A stretch of DNA of 34,100 nucleotides from a virus. A model generated the notes under the pieces. That model saw only the letters and a program-made list of their open reading frames with translations, was not told the DNA's origin and did not search any database. The stretch spans positions 1-34,100 of IMG/VR virus record IMGVR_UViG_3300041409_000215; one strand, given 5' to 3'. Shown here piece after piece: positions 28,513 to 34,100 of the stretch. Both the position numbers and the translations under genes were made by a program. Position 1 is the first letter of the stretch. Every line of letters starts with the position of its first letter.

Positions 28513-28718
28513 GTGGCTACACCATCGTCTACGGCGCGCTCACCGGCCGCCCGATCATCGTCGGCGGTCCGCCCGATGATCCTGATCCGGCCGAGATGAA
28601 TGCAGCCGCAAAGCGCGTCCTCGCAGCCATGCCGGAAGGAATGCGGCTGGTCATGCGCGTCGAGACGCAGCGGGCCAAGCAGCTTGAGGAACACCAGAAG
28701 ATGATGGGGAGGCGGTGA
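28509..28718 (+). CDS. Hypothetical protein, 69 residues
   Basis: MSGYTIVYGALTGRPIIVGGPPDDPDPAEMNAAAKRVLAAMPEG: a short beta-like start, a Pro/Asp-rich loop and a long charged helix to the C-terminus (RVETQRAKQLEEHQKMMGRR). The start is fixed by the duplicated leader with GCGGAG. The stop TGA overlaps the next ATG by one base. Not recognised; probably a small early phage effector. Confidence 0.6.
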   Translation: MSGYTIVYGALTGRPIIVGGPPDDPDPAEMNAAAKRVLAAMPEGMRLVMRVETQRAKQLEEHQKMMGRR

Positions 28719-29089
28719 TGAGCGAACGTCCGCTTTCATTCCACCTGGATCGGCTAAACGCTTGGCTGGTCGAGCTTTGGAAGGTGAAGAGCATCGACCT
28801 GCATATGTGTGACGGGACGCGTCGCGATGATCAGTCCGGCCTGCTTCAGAACATACGCGAAGACGTTGCTGCGCTTCGTCATGACCATACTACTCTTGGT
28901 GTAGGCCGAGCGAGCGCAGAAGTGGCCGTCGAGCACGCCAATTACTTGAGTGAGCGCCTCGAATTTTCAGAAAGCGCCCGCGCCGATCTGTATGAGGCGC
29001 TGGCCGAGATTATGGCCGATATCGAAGATGACGGCTCGCCGTCATACAAGAAACAGAGGGCCGCCCTCGCCAAGGCGGAGGGCAAGTAG
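28718..29089 (+). CDS. Hypothetical protein, 123 residues
   Basis: A mainly helical protein: LSFHLDRLNAWLVELWKVKSIDLHM (about 6-30), then NIREDVAALRHDHTTLGVGRASAEVAVEHANYLSERLEFSESARADLYEAL. The ATG at 28718 is chosen over a GTG one codon earlier, with GGGGAGG about six bases upstream and coupling to the upstream stop (TGATG). The stop TAG directly abuts the next start. Family not recognised. Confidence 0.6.
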   Translation: MSERPLSFHLDRLNAWLVELWKVKSIDLHMCDGTRRDDQSGLLQNIREDVAALRHDHTTLGVGRASAEVAVEHANYLSERLEFSESARADLYEALAEIMADIEDDGSPSYKKQRAALAKAEGK

Positions 29090-29293
29090 ATGCACCTCCT
29101 CCCCTTCCCCCGCAGCCGCCCCGATCCCTACGCGGAGATTGAGCGGCGCGTTTCTGAGTTCCAGCGCGTCCAGACCGAGTTCTCCGCAATGCTGGATCAG
29201 GTCGATGCCCAGCTTGCCGAGAGCCATCGCGCGACAGTCGCAGCACTGGACGCTGCCATTGCTCGCCTTGAACTGATCGGAGGCTCACGATGA
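29090..29293 (+). CDS. Small coiled-coil protein, 67 residues
   Basis: After MHLLPFPRSRPDPY the sequence is one amphipathic helix, EIERRVSEFQRVQTEFSAMLDQVDAQLAESHRATVAALDAAIARLEL, a likely coiled coil. It begins directly at the upstream stop (TAGATG) and ends in an ATGA overlap. Function unknown; it may pair with a neighbouring gene product. Confidence 0.6.
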   Translation: MHLLPFPRSRPDPYAEIERRVSEFQRVQTEFSAMLDQVDAQLAESHRATVAALDAAIARLELIGGSR

Positions 29294-29511
29294 CAGAGCC
29301 GGTTTCGAACGAGATGATTGCACGCGTCGCAATCGCTACCACCCGAACTATTGTAGACCACCTTCTTGGTGCGCCCAAGTCCAATGAAATGGCGTCGCGC
29401 CAGATGGACTACGACTTCGCACAAGAGCGCATCATTGAAGCCATTCTGGACTGTATCCCGGAAGAGGATTTCGAGCGCTTAATGCACCACTCTTCGGAGG
29501 CCGCAATATGA
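29290..29511 (+). CDS. Hypothetical protein, 73 residues
   Basis: An acidic helical protein starting MTEPVSNEMIARVAIATTRTIVDHLLGAP and ending DFERLMHHSSEAAI. Its start and stop both overlap neighbours by four bases (ATGA), which is the main support for it. I do not recognise the family, and no DNA-binding or membrane feature is visible. Confidence 0.6.
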   Translation: MTEPVSNEMIARVAIATTRTIVDHLLGAPKSNEMASRQMDYDFAQERIIEAILDCIPEEDFERLMHHSSEAAI

Positions 29512-29618
29512 CCGGCTCCGAACTCACCTTGGAACTCCTCCGCATCTACTGGCCGGGGCTCCTGGGCTTTCTGGTTTTGCTTGCGGCCGATCAGGCCTAC
29601 CGGACGTGGAGGTTGTGA
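29508..29618 (+). CDS. Single-span membrane micropeptide, 36 residues
   Basis: Read directly from the plus strand: MTGSELTLELLRIYWPGLLG, then FLVLLAADQAYRTWRL. The middle (about residues 10-26) is hydrophobic enough to span a membrane, flanked by a basic C-terminus (RTWRL). It overlaps the upstream stop (ATGA) and the downstream start (TGATG), so it fills the gap exactly and is probably translated. Easily missed by gene finders because of its length. Function unknown. Confidence 0.6.
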   Translation: MTGSELTLELLRIYWPGLLGFLVLLAADQAYRTWRL

Positions 29619-29905
29619 TGAAGCCAGTCTGCGTGCCGTGTCAGCGGTTCATTCGCCCGAAGCGCAATGGATTTGCCTTCGTTGAGGGGATGCCGATTGG
29701 CAACAACGCTCCGGCTGGGCGCGCGGCCCCGGAGCAATGGAAACCCTACAAACTCTGGCACGCAGACCTGTGGTCCTGCCCAGATTGTGGGGCGGAGATA
29801 GTCATCGGCGCGGGCAGAGAACCAATCGCCGAGCACTATCAGGACAGGTTCCCCGCTGCCGTAAAGCAGTTCGGCGGCGACCAGCTTCAAGTCAACGACT
29901 GCTGA
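29618..29905 (+). CDS. Zinc-ribbon protein, 95 residues
   Basis: MKPVCVPCQRFIRPKRNG has C5-x2-C8, and WSCPDCGAEIVIG near residues 53-65 has the second Cys-x2-Cys pair, with Trp and Tyr between; together a likely zinc ribbon. The ATG at 29618 follows GGAGG by four bases. It may bind nucleic acid or RNA polymerase, but there is no family match I can name. Part of the rightward early operon. Confidence 0.65.
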   Translation: MKPVCVPCQRFIRPKRNGFAFVEGMPIGNNAPAGRAAPEQWKPYKLWHADLWSCPDCGAEIVIGAGREPIAEHYQDRFPAAVKQFGGDQLQVNDC

Positions 29906-29917
29906 GAGGACCGCCGA

Positions 29918-30199
29918 ATGCCGTATTCAGAAGCCGGAGTCGGCTATCGGCCGACCGACACCAGCCAAGCGGCAGCCCCTGCCCCGCACAAGCTGACCCA
30001 GCTTCGCGGCTGGGTCTTGCAGGCCGTGACGAATATCCCGCGCACCTGTGACGAGGTGTCGGCCGCGCTCGGGCTCTCCCCATTCAGTGTGCGGCCGAGG
30101 CTCACAGAGCTTCGCAATGCCGGGAAGATCAAGAACTCCGGCCAGCGCCGGATATTGGACAGCGGGAAGAAGGGGATCGTTTGGGAGGTGGTGCGATGA
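29918..30199 (+). CDS. Winged-helix DNA-binding protein, 93 residues
   Basis: The C-terminal two thirds, LRGWVLQAVTNIPRTCDEVSAALGLSPFSVRPRLTELRNAGKIKNSG (about 29-75), is a winged helix of MarR-like or replication-control type: helix, helix, recognition helix with SVRPRLTELRNAG, then a wing (QRRILDSGKKGIVWEV). AGAGGA lies about seven bases before the ATG. It could regulate early transcription or act in host takeover. No partner domain is present. Confidence 0.7.
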   Translation: MPYSEAGVGYRPTDTSQAAAPAPHKLTQLRGWVLQAVTNIPRTCDEVSAALGLSPFSVRPRLTELRNAGKIKNSGQRRILDSGKKGIVWEVVR

Positions 30200-30474
30200 G
30201 TTCTCATGGCCCTTGGAGTGTTGAGCCGCCGAACGACTACATGCCGTTCTGGACTGTTTATCGTTCAAACGGCGACTACATCTGCGACGCGGACGATAGA
30301 CCCACGGCGCTGCTTTTGTCGGCGGCGCCGGAACTCCGTCAGGCGCTGGATAAGCTGCTCTCCCACTATATCCGAATGATCGACAGTGGGGACTGCGGCC
30401 ACTGGAACCCACGCGACGAGCCTCAGGTGAAAGAGGCGGGAAAGGCTCTCGCCAAAGCACGAGGCGACCAATGA
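30196..30474 (+). CDS. Hypothetical protein, 92 residues
   Basis: It starts MSSHGPWSVEPPNDYMPFWTVYRSNGDYICDADDRPTALLLSAAPELRQALDKLL. The pattern of a short Trp-rich beta region, a DGD-type turn and then ALLLSAAPELRQAL is very common in small phage proteins of unknown role. The start at 30196 gives an ATGA overlap with the winged-helix gene. The C-terminus is a charged helix. Not further identified. Confidence 0.65.
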   Translation: MSSHGPWSVEPPNDYMPFWTVYRSNGDYICDADDRPTALLLSAAPELRQALDKLLSHYIRMIDSGDCGHWNPRDEPQVKEAGKALAKARGDQ

Positions 30475-30758
30475 GCGCCACCACCGCCCAGCGTCTCCTC
30501 TCCCTGGTCCACATCCACCGCAGGGAGCGGGATAGCCTCAGAGCAGAGGCCCGCAAGTGTGCAGACGGGAGGCTTGATGCCCTATGCCCCGGCCGCAAAG
30601 AGGAGCGACTGAACGAGCTGCGGGTTCGCGCGTGGCTCGCAAACGAGCGAGCATGGGCCGTCCTTGCCTGGGCGAAGGAGGAAGCCGCCAGCGATGGCCC
30701 TTCGCCGCTCACCGTCATCTTCAACGAAAACGCCGAACGCATGAGGGCCGCACCATGA
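30471..30758 (+). CDS. Hypothetical helical protein, 95 residues
   Basis: A basic, helical protein, MSATTAQRLLSLVHIHRRERDSLRAEARKCADG, with Cys29 and Cys39 and a Trp/Ala-rich helix LNELRVRAWLANERAWAVLAWAKEEAA. It overlaps both neighbours by four bases. No family recognised. It immediately precedes the recombination module and may belong to it. Confidence 0.6.
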   Translation: MSATTAQRLLSLVHIHRRERDSLRAEARKCADGRLDALCPGRKEERLNELRVRAWLANERAWAVLAWAKEEAASDGPSPLTVIFNENAERMRAAP

Positions 30759-31474
30759 ACATGCTCGCCACCATAGGGCACAACCAGCCGCCCTCGCCGT
30801 TCGAAATGTCCCGCGAGGAAATCGAGGGGCTGTTTCTGGAGGCTAAGAACTGGCTGGATGGCGAAGGTGTGAACTCGGCCGCAGATGCTGATGGCGTGTC
30901 GCGCCTCCTCGACATGCTGCGCAAGGCAGAAAAGCGCGCGGACGAAGCGCGGAAGGAGGAAAAGCGCCCCCACGACGAAGCGGCTAAAGCCGTGCAGGAA
31001 CGCTATAAGCCGCTCCTGGAGCGCGTGAAGCTAGCCAGCGAAACCTGCAAGAAGGCACTCACGCCTTGGCTCGAAAGGGTGGATGCAGAAAAGCGGGCCG
31101 TAGCTGAGACTGCGCGCGTTGAAGCTGAGCAAAAAGCCGCCGAGGCACAGGCCGCCATACGGGCCGCTCGACAGTCCGACCTTGAGGAACAAGAGCACGC
31201 CGAAGCGCTGCTCCGTGAGGCAAAGCGCGCCGAGACTGCCGCCAACCGCGCAGAGAACGATAAAGCCCATGCGAAGGGCGGCGACCGTGCCGTGACGCTG
31301 CGCACCACCTACCGCCCGTTCCTGAAGGACGCCCGCGAGGCTGCCAAGCACTACTGGCTCACGCGCCGCGATGACATGGAAATGTTCATCTTCGAACTGG
31401 CCCAGAAAGACGTGCGGGCCGGCCATCGAAGCATCCCAGGCTTTGAAGTGATTGAGGAGCGGGAGGCGGTCTGA
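30755..31474 (+). CDS. Coiled-coil protein of the recombination module
   Basis: A 239-residue protein. MNMLATIGHNQPPSPFEMSREEIEGLFLEAKNWLDG is a recurrent opening in rhizobial phage proteins. Most of residues 60-185 is a long charged coiled coil (KAEKRADEARKEEKRPHDEA, then Ala/Glu/Arg/Gln-rich), and the C-terminus is a small domain ending HRSIPGFEVIEER. In gene position (directly before the annealing protein, TGATG overlap) it recalls partner proteins of phage single-strand annealing systems. The true biochemical role is unknown. Confidence 0.7.
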   Translation: MNMLATIGHNQPPSPFEMSREEIEGLFLEAKNWLDGEGVNSAADADGVSRLLDMLRKAEKRADEARKEEKRPHDEAAKAVQERYKPLLERVKLASETCKKALTPWLERVDAEKRAVAETARVEAEQKAAEAQAAIRAARQSDLEEQEHAEALLREAKRAETAANRAENDKAHAKGGDRAVTLRTTYRPFLKDAREAAKHYWLTRRDDMEMFIFELAQKDVRAGHRSIPGFEVIEEREAV

Positions 31475-32196
31475 TGTTCACCGAAATCCAGAACAAGGCG
31501 CTGGCCGCCAAGCTAGACCCCGACTGCGTCAAGAGTCGGGAGCAGGCCGGCCGGCGCGTCTCCTACGTCGAGGGCTGGCATGTCATAGCCGAGGCTAACC
31601 GGATCTTCGGCTTTGATGGCTGGACCCGCGAGACCGTGCGGCTGGAGGAAACCAACCGCGATTTGGTCAGCCTTAAAGGCTCACGCGGGGATTATCAGCA
31701 ATGGCGCGTCGGCTACCTAGCTGTTGTGACCATTACAGCGGGAGGCGTCACACGCCAGGGCACCGGCTTCGGCTCTGGAATGGCAAAGCCCGAGGCACTT
31801 GGGGAAGCCATCGAAAGCGCTGCGAAGGAAGCCGAGACGGACGCCATGAAGCGCGCCCTGTCCACGTTCGGCAATCCGTTCGGCCTCGCTCTCTACGACA
31901 AAACCCAGGAGAACGTGGGGCGGGATACGCCGCCACAAGCGCGTGAGCCCGAGCCTGACGGAACTCCCTTTGATGAGCCAGCGCTTCCGCCTAGTCGCGC
32001 GCAGGCCGATACCTACAGGGAATGCGTCGCCTGGCTGAAGAAGGCGGCCAACCCCGACGATTTAAAGAAGCGGGCGGCCCACAAGGAATACCTGCAAGGC
32101 ACAGCGACACTGACCGAGCAGCAGAAGGCCGACCTTCGGGCCTTCTATCTCGACACGTTGAACGCCCTTAAATCCGAACTGCTGATGGCCGGCTAA
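31474..32196 (+). CDS. Rad52/Rad22-like single-strand annealing protein
   Basis: A 240-residue protein. Residues about 28-54 (VSYVEGWHVIAEANRIFGFDGWTRETV) and about 108-131 (ALGEAIESAAKEAETDAMKRALSTFG) are hallmarks of the Rad52/Rad22 fold, which forms rings that anneal complementary single strands. After residue 140 a Pro/Glu-rich linker leads to a C-terminal helical region. It would drive phage recombination and concatemer formation in place of RecT/Beta. It overlaps the coiled-coil gene by one base, and its TAA overlaps the next ATG. Confidence 0.9.
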   Translation: MFTEIQNKALAAKLDPDCVKSREQAGRRVSYVEGWHVIAEANRIFGFDGWTRETVRLEETNRDLVSLKGSRGDYQQWRVGYLAVVTITAGGVTRQGTGFGSGMAKPEALGEAIESAAKEAETDAMKRALSTFGNPFGLALYDKTQENVGRDTPPQAREPEPDGTPFDEPALPPSRAQADTYRECVAWLKKAANPDDLKKRAAHKEYLQGTATLTEQQKADLRAFYLDTLNALKSELLMAG

Positions 32197-32651
32197 TGAG
32201 CGCCCCCGCAGCCATCCAAGGCACCTATGCCGATCTGAAGCTCATTCGTGGCCGCAAGGTCGCCGTGGTGTGCATCGAAATCCCGCTGGAGAAGGCGGAG
32301 GAGTTTGTCGCCGGCTTCGGGATGCCGGACCCGGCGGCAGAAAAGTGGGTTGCGGTGGCCCGTCTCGTGCCAGAGGGCGAGCGCCAAGCACCGCCGAAAC
32401 AGGCGAAGCGGCTGGCTGACCTTCCGGCGGCGCAACAAGCCGCGCTTACCTGTCAGCGGGAAGCCTTTTGGCGCTTCCTGCGGGAGTCGCGCGGGGCACG
32501 CACGGTCAACAGTGAGGAGGAGGCAGCGGCGTTCGTCCGTGACTTCTGCCAGGTCAACAGTCGATCTCAGCTCGGCATAAACGCCAAGGCTCAGACCCGC
32601 TGGCATCTGCTGCTGTCGTCCTTTGACGACTGGATGCGGAGCGCTGCGTGA
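32196..32651 (+). CDS. Conserved recombination-module protein
   Basis: A 151-residue protein. The N-terminal half has a beta pattern (YADLKLIRGRKVAVVCIEIPLEKAEEFVAGFG). The C-terminal half has PPKQAKRLADLPAAQQAALTCQREAFWRFLRE and the motif CQVNSRSQLGINAKAQTRWHLLLSSFDDW. I recognise this second half from other phage nin-like regions but not a named function. It begins at TAATG after the annealing protein and ends TGATG before the HNH gene, so it is very likely part of one recombination unit. Confidence 0.7.
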   Translation: MSAPAAIQGTYADLKLIRGRKVAVVCIEIPLEKAEEFVAGFGMPDPAAEKWVAVARLVPEGERQAPPKQAKRLADLPAAQQAALTCQREAFWRFLRESRGARTVNSEEEAAAFVRDFCQVNSRSQLGINAKAQTRWHLLLSSFDDWMRSAA

Positions 32652-33037
32652 TGGGCTTCCGTCTGGTCCGCCCCGATACGGCCTTCCCCCTTTCGACGGA
32701 GAAGAAGCGCAAGCGTCAGGAAGCCCCTGACTATCTGAAGCAGATCAGGATGCTGCCCTGCCTGGTCTGCGGCGGTCGTCCTGTGGAAGCCGCTCACATC
32801 CGCACCGGGTCGCTGGTTTACGCGAAGCGCGAGACTGGCACGGCGGAGAAGCCTGATGACCGCTGGACGCTTCCTCTGTGCGCTGAGCATCACCGCGAGC
32901 AGCACCAGGGCAACGAGATAGCCTTCTGGGCTTCCCACGGCATCGACCCGTTCTCGACCGCCTGTGCGCTTTGGGGCGCCAAGGGCGACGACGAGGCAAT
33001 GTTCCTGATCATTCGCAACGCTCGGAGACCAAAATGA
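32651..33037 (+). CDS. HNH nuclease of the nin/DUF968 kind
   Basis: A 128-residue protein with Cys37-x2-Cys40 (LPCLVCGG), AAHIRTG with His49, and LPLCAEHHREQH with Cys77, His80, His81 and His85. This is the zinc-stabilised HNH fold seen in phage DUF968 and Ref-like proteins that act in recombination. KKRKRQ at residues 18-23 adds a basic tail for DNA contact. ATG at 32651 rather than the GTG one codon earlier, since TGATG couples it. It follows the Rad52-like gene by one gene, as in other phage recombination modules. Confidence 0.82.
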   Translation: MGFRLVRPDTAFPLSTEKKRKRQEAPDYLKQIRMLPCLVCGGRPVEAAHIRTGSLVYAKRETGTAEKPDDRWTLPLCAEHHREQHQGNEIAFWASHGIDPFSTACALWGAKGDDEAMFLIIRNARRPK

Positions 33038-33267
33038 AAGACGTTTGCTACATTATTGCCGACAGCGTTGGCGTCTTGCGGATGACGAAACGAGCGCCAT
33101 CGCTCGGCCGGGAGGAGATAGCCGTCAAGGTGTCGATTTCGATACCCGACAGCGCCTTTCGATCCCCCATTGTGAGCGCGTCGCTGGACGTACCCGAGGA
33201 GCGCGTCGTCCATCCTGACATCGAAATGGATGTCGAGCAACCTCCGCAGACGGAGGCGCAGCCATGA
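33034..33267 (+). CDS. Hypothetical protein, 77 residues
   Basis: A protein starting MKDVCYIIADSVGVLRMTKRAPSLGREEIAVKVSISIPDSAFRSPIVSASLDVPEE, with alternating hydrophobic residues like a small beta fold (REEIAVKVSISIPDSAF) and an acidic end. Phrases of this kind occur in small rhizobial phage proteins of unknown role. The ATG at 33034 overlaps the HNH stop by four bases (ATGA). Its stop overlaps the start of the zinc-finger protein. Confidence 0.6.
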   Translation: MKDVCYIIADSVGVLRMTKRAPSLGREEIAVKVSISIPDSAFRSPIVSASLDVPEERVVHPDIEMDVEQPPQTEAQP

Positions 33268-34100
33268 CCGCATCACCAGGGCTTGAGGAAATCCGGCTGT
33301 TGCCCTGTCCGTTCTGTAGCGGAGCCGTCCAACTTCGCGACGCGCTCTGGCCGAGCGAGGGCGACACAGATGGGATTATCCATGCCGCGTCTACCCAATG
33401 CGGGCTGGTCGAGTTCTCCGTAAACACGGCGGACCGCAGCGTAATCGAAGCATGGAACAAGCGCGCCCGTCTCCAGACCCCCCGCGTATCAGTAGGGGTA
33501 GAGCCGGGAGAGGTGGAGCGGGTTAAGCGCGCAATCATGCGCGAGATCCAATTCAAGGAGTTCGGGCACTTCGAAGATGGTGACGAGGAAGCCCCGGACT
33601 TCATAACTACCACCGCAGAGCTACAAGAACTAGAAACGGCTTGTGAGAACGCAGCCCGCGCCGCCATCCGCGCCCTCTCCTCAGACAAGCCCGCAGAAGC
33701 GGTGTGCGGGACGTGCGGAGGGAGTGGTCGTTGGACTCCAAGTTTTCCGCCTGAGACTTGCCCCGACTGCAAAGGCACCGGCCGCGTCCCCGCTCAGCCC
33801 GACAAGCAGGAGGGGCAGGACGGACAGGGGGAGCTTCTGCCGTGCCCGTTCTGCGGGGCAGCAGCGAATTTTGTCCGTTCCTCAGACGAGGACGGTGAGT
33901 TCGTTGCGGCTCAATGCACGGGCTGCGGTTGTGGTTCAGGCAAGCATTACCCGCTCAAAGAACCGGCAGAGCCGAATGTCTCGTGCGAATGGAACCGCCG
34001 CGCCCCAGCCCCCACCCCACCCGCAATCGACGCCGCGACAGTGGAGCGGATCATCCGGAACTGGTTCCGCGACATTGCAAAGTCCGACTTTGGGCTCTCT
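33264..34100 (+). CDS. Lar-like multi-zinc-finger protein (partial, runs off the right edge)
   Basis: The frame runs unbroken for 279 codons to the window edge. A first Lar-like domain has LPCPFC (Cys15, Cys18) and AWNKRA (63-68), but only one Cys (46) where a pair is usual. A helical region follows (about 83-140), then a DnaJ-type zinc module CGTCGGSG...CPDCKGTG (148-172), then a second, complete Lar-like domain with LPCPFCGAA, CTGCGCG and CEWNRRA (192-247). Lar of the Rac prophage dampens type I restriction; these domains are also found in phage proteins of unknown function. An anti-restriction role is possible, not shown. Confidence 0.82.
   Translation, partial: MTASPGLEEIRLLPCPFCSGAVQLRDALWPSEGDTDGIIHAASTQCGLVEFSVNTADRSVIEAWNKRARLQTPRVSVGVEPGEVERVKRAIMREIQFKEFGHFEDGDEEAPDFITTTAELQELETACENAARAAIRALSSDKPAEAVCGTCGGSGRWTPSFPPETCPDCKGTGRVPAQPDKQEGQDGQGELLPCPFCGAAANFVRSSDEDGEFVAAQCTGCGCGSGKHYPLKEPAEPNVSCEWNRRAPAPTPPAIDAATVERIIRNWFRDIAKSDFGLS

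Noticed and set aside
29927-30973. A 348-residue minus-strand frame in the rightward operon
   Set aside because: It opposes five tightly coupled genes and shows no domain; a shadow.
33125-33778. A 217-residue minus-strand frame opposite the Lar-like gene
   Set aside because: The plus strand encodes clear zinc motifs over the same bases.

Overview
The window is a stretch of a temperate, short-tailed (podovirus-type) phage or prophage whose host is almost certainly an alphaproteobacterium, most likely of the order Hyphomicrobiales (rhizobia and relatives). Three things support this: homologues of the alphaproteobacterial regulators GcrA and GapR among the phage genes, the high-GC codon use, and several small-protein families I recognise from rhizobial phages. 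The structural genes follow the T7/BPP-1 plan (terminase, connector-type portal, scaffold, coat, gp11/gp12 tail tube, gp14/gp15-type internal proteins). Unlike T7, the phage carries a LexA/CI-type S24 repressor with clear operators and no visible RNA polymerase gene.

Layout. From 1 to 26490 nearly everything is read leftward (minus strand). From left to right: 1-6923 holds internal virion proteins, tail tube, coat, scaffold and a Bbp19-like protein; 6927-9686 a beta-helix tailspike; 9686-11443 the portal; 11509-15408 fibre proteins, including a multidomain SGNH-esterase fibre; 15422-18536 a membrane protein, a gp13-like protein and the terminase; 18537-22568 small unknown genes plus an HNH-AP2 endonuclease; 22372-24809 a replication and regulation block (primosome-like protein with internal 12-bp repeats, zinc protein, GcrA, PDDEXK nuclease); 25130-26490 small membrane proteins, GapR and a Cro-like protein. 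Two long gaps in this block (20543-20808 and 24810-25129) hold nested inverted repeats with a tRNA-like TTCGA loop motif, each followed on the minus strand by a hairpin; they are candidate non-coding RNAs.

The switch lies at 26491-27934. The S24 repressor (26588-27370) is read rightward with a membrane protein and a strong terminator (27805-27828). Two identical 17-bp palindromes (26504, 27869) lie between the -35 and -10 boxes of the leftward and rightward early promoters, and a 19-bp relative (26560) sits just upstream of the repressor start. Repressor should therefore shut both arms, and RecA-stimulated self-cleavage would open them.

From 27935 to the right edge is a tightly packed rightward early operon of small host-modulation candidates, then a recombination module (coiled-coil protein, Rad52-like annealing protein, conserved partner, HNH nuclease) and a multi-zinc-finger Lar-like protein cut by the window edge. 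Most genes overlap by 1 or 4 bases (TGATG, TAATG, ATGA), so translational coupling is the rule. No integrase, DNA polymerase or recognisable endolysin lies in the window; those modules must lie outside it or be unrecognisable here.
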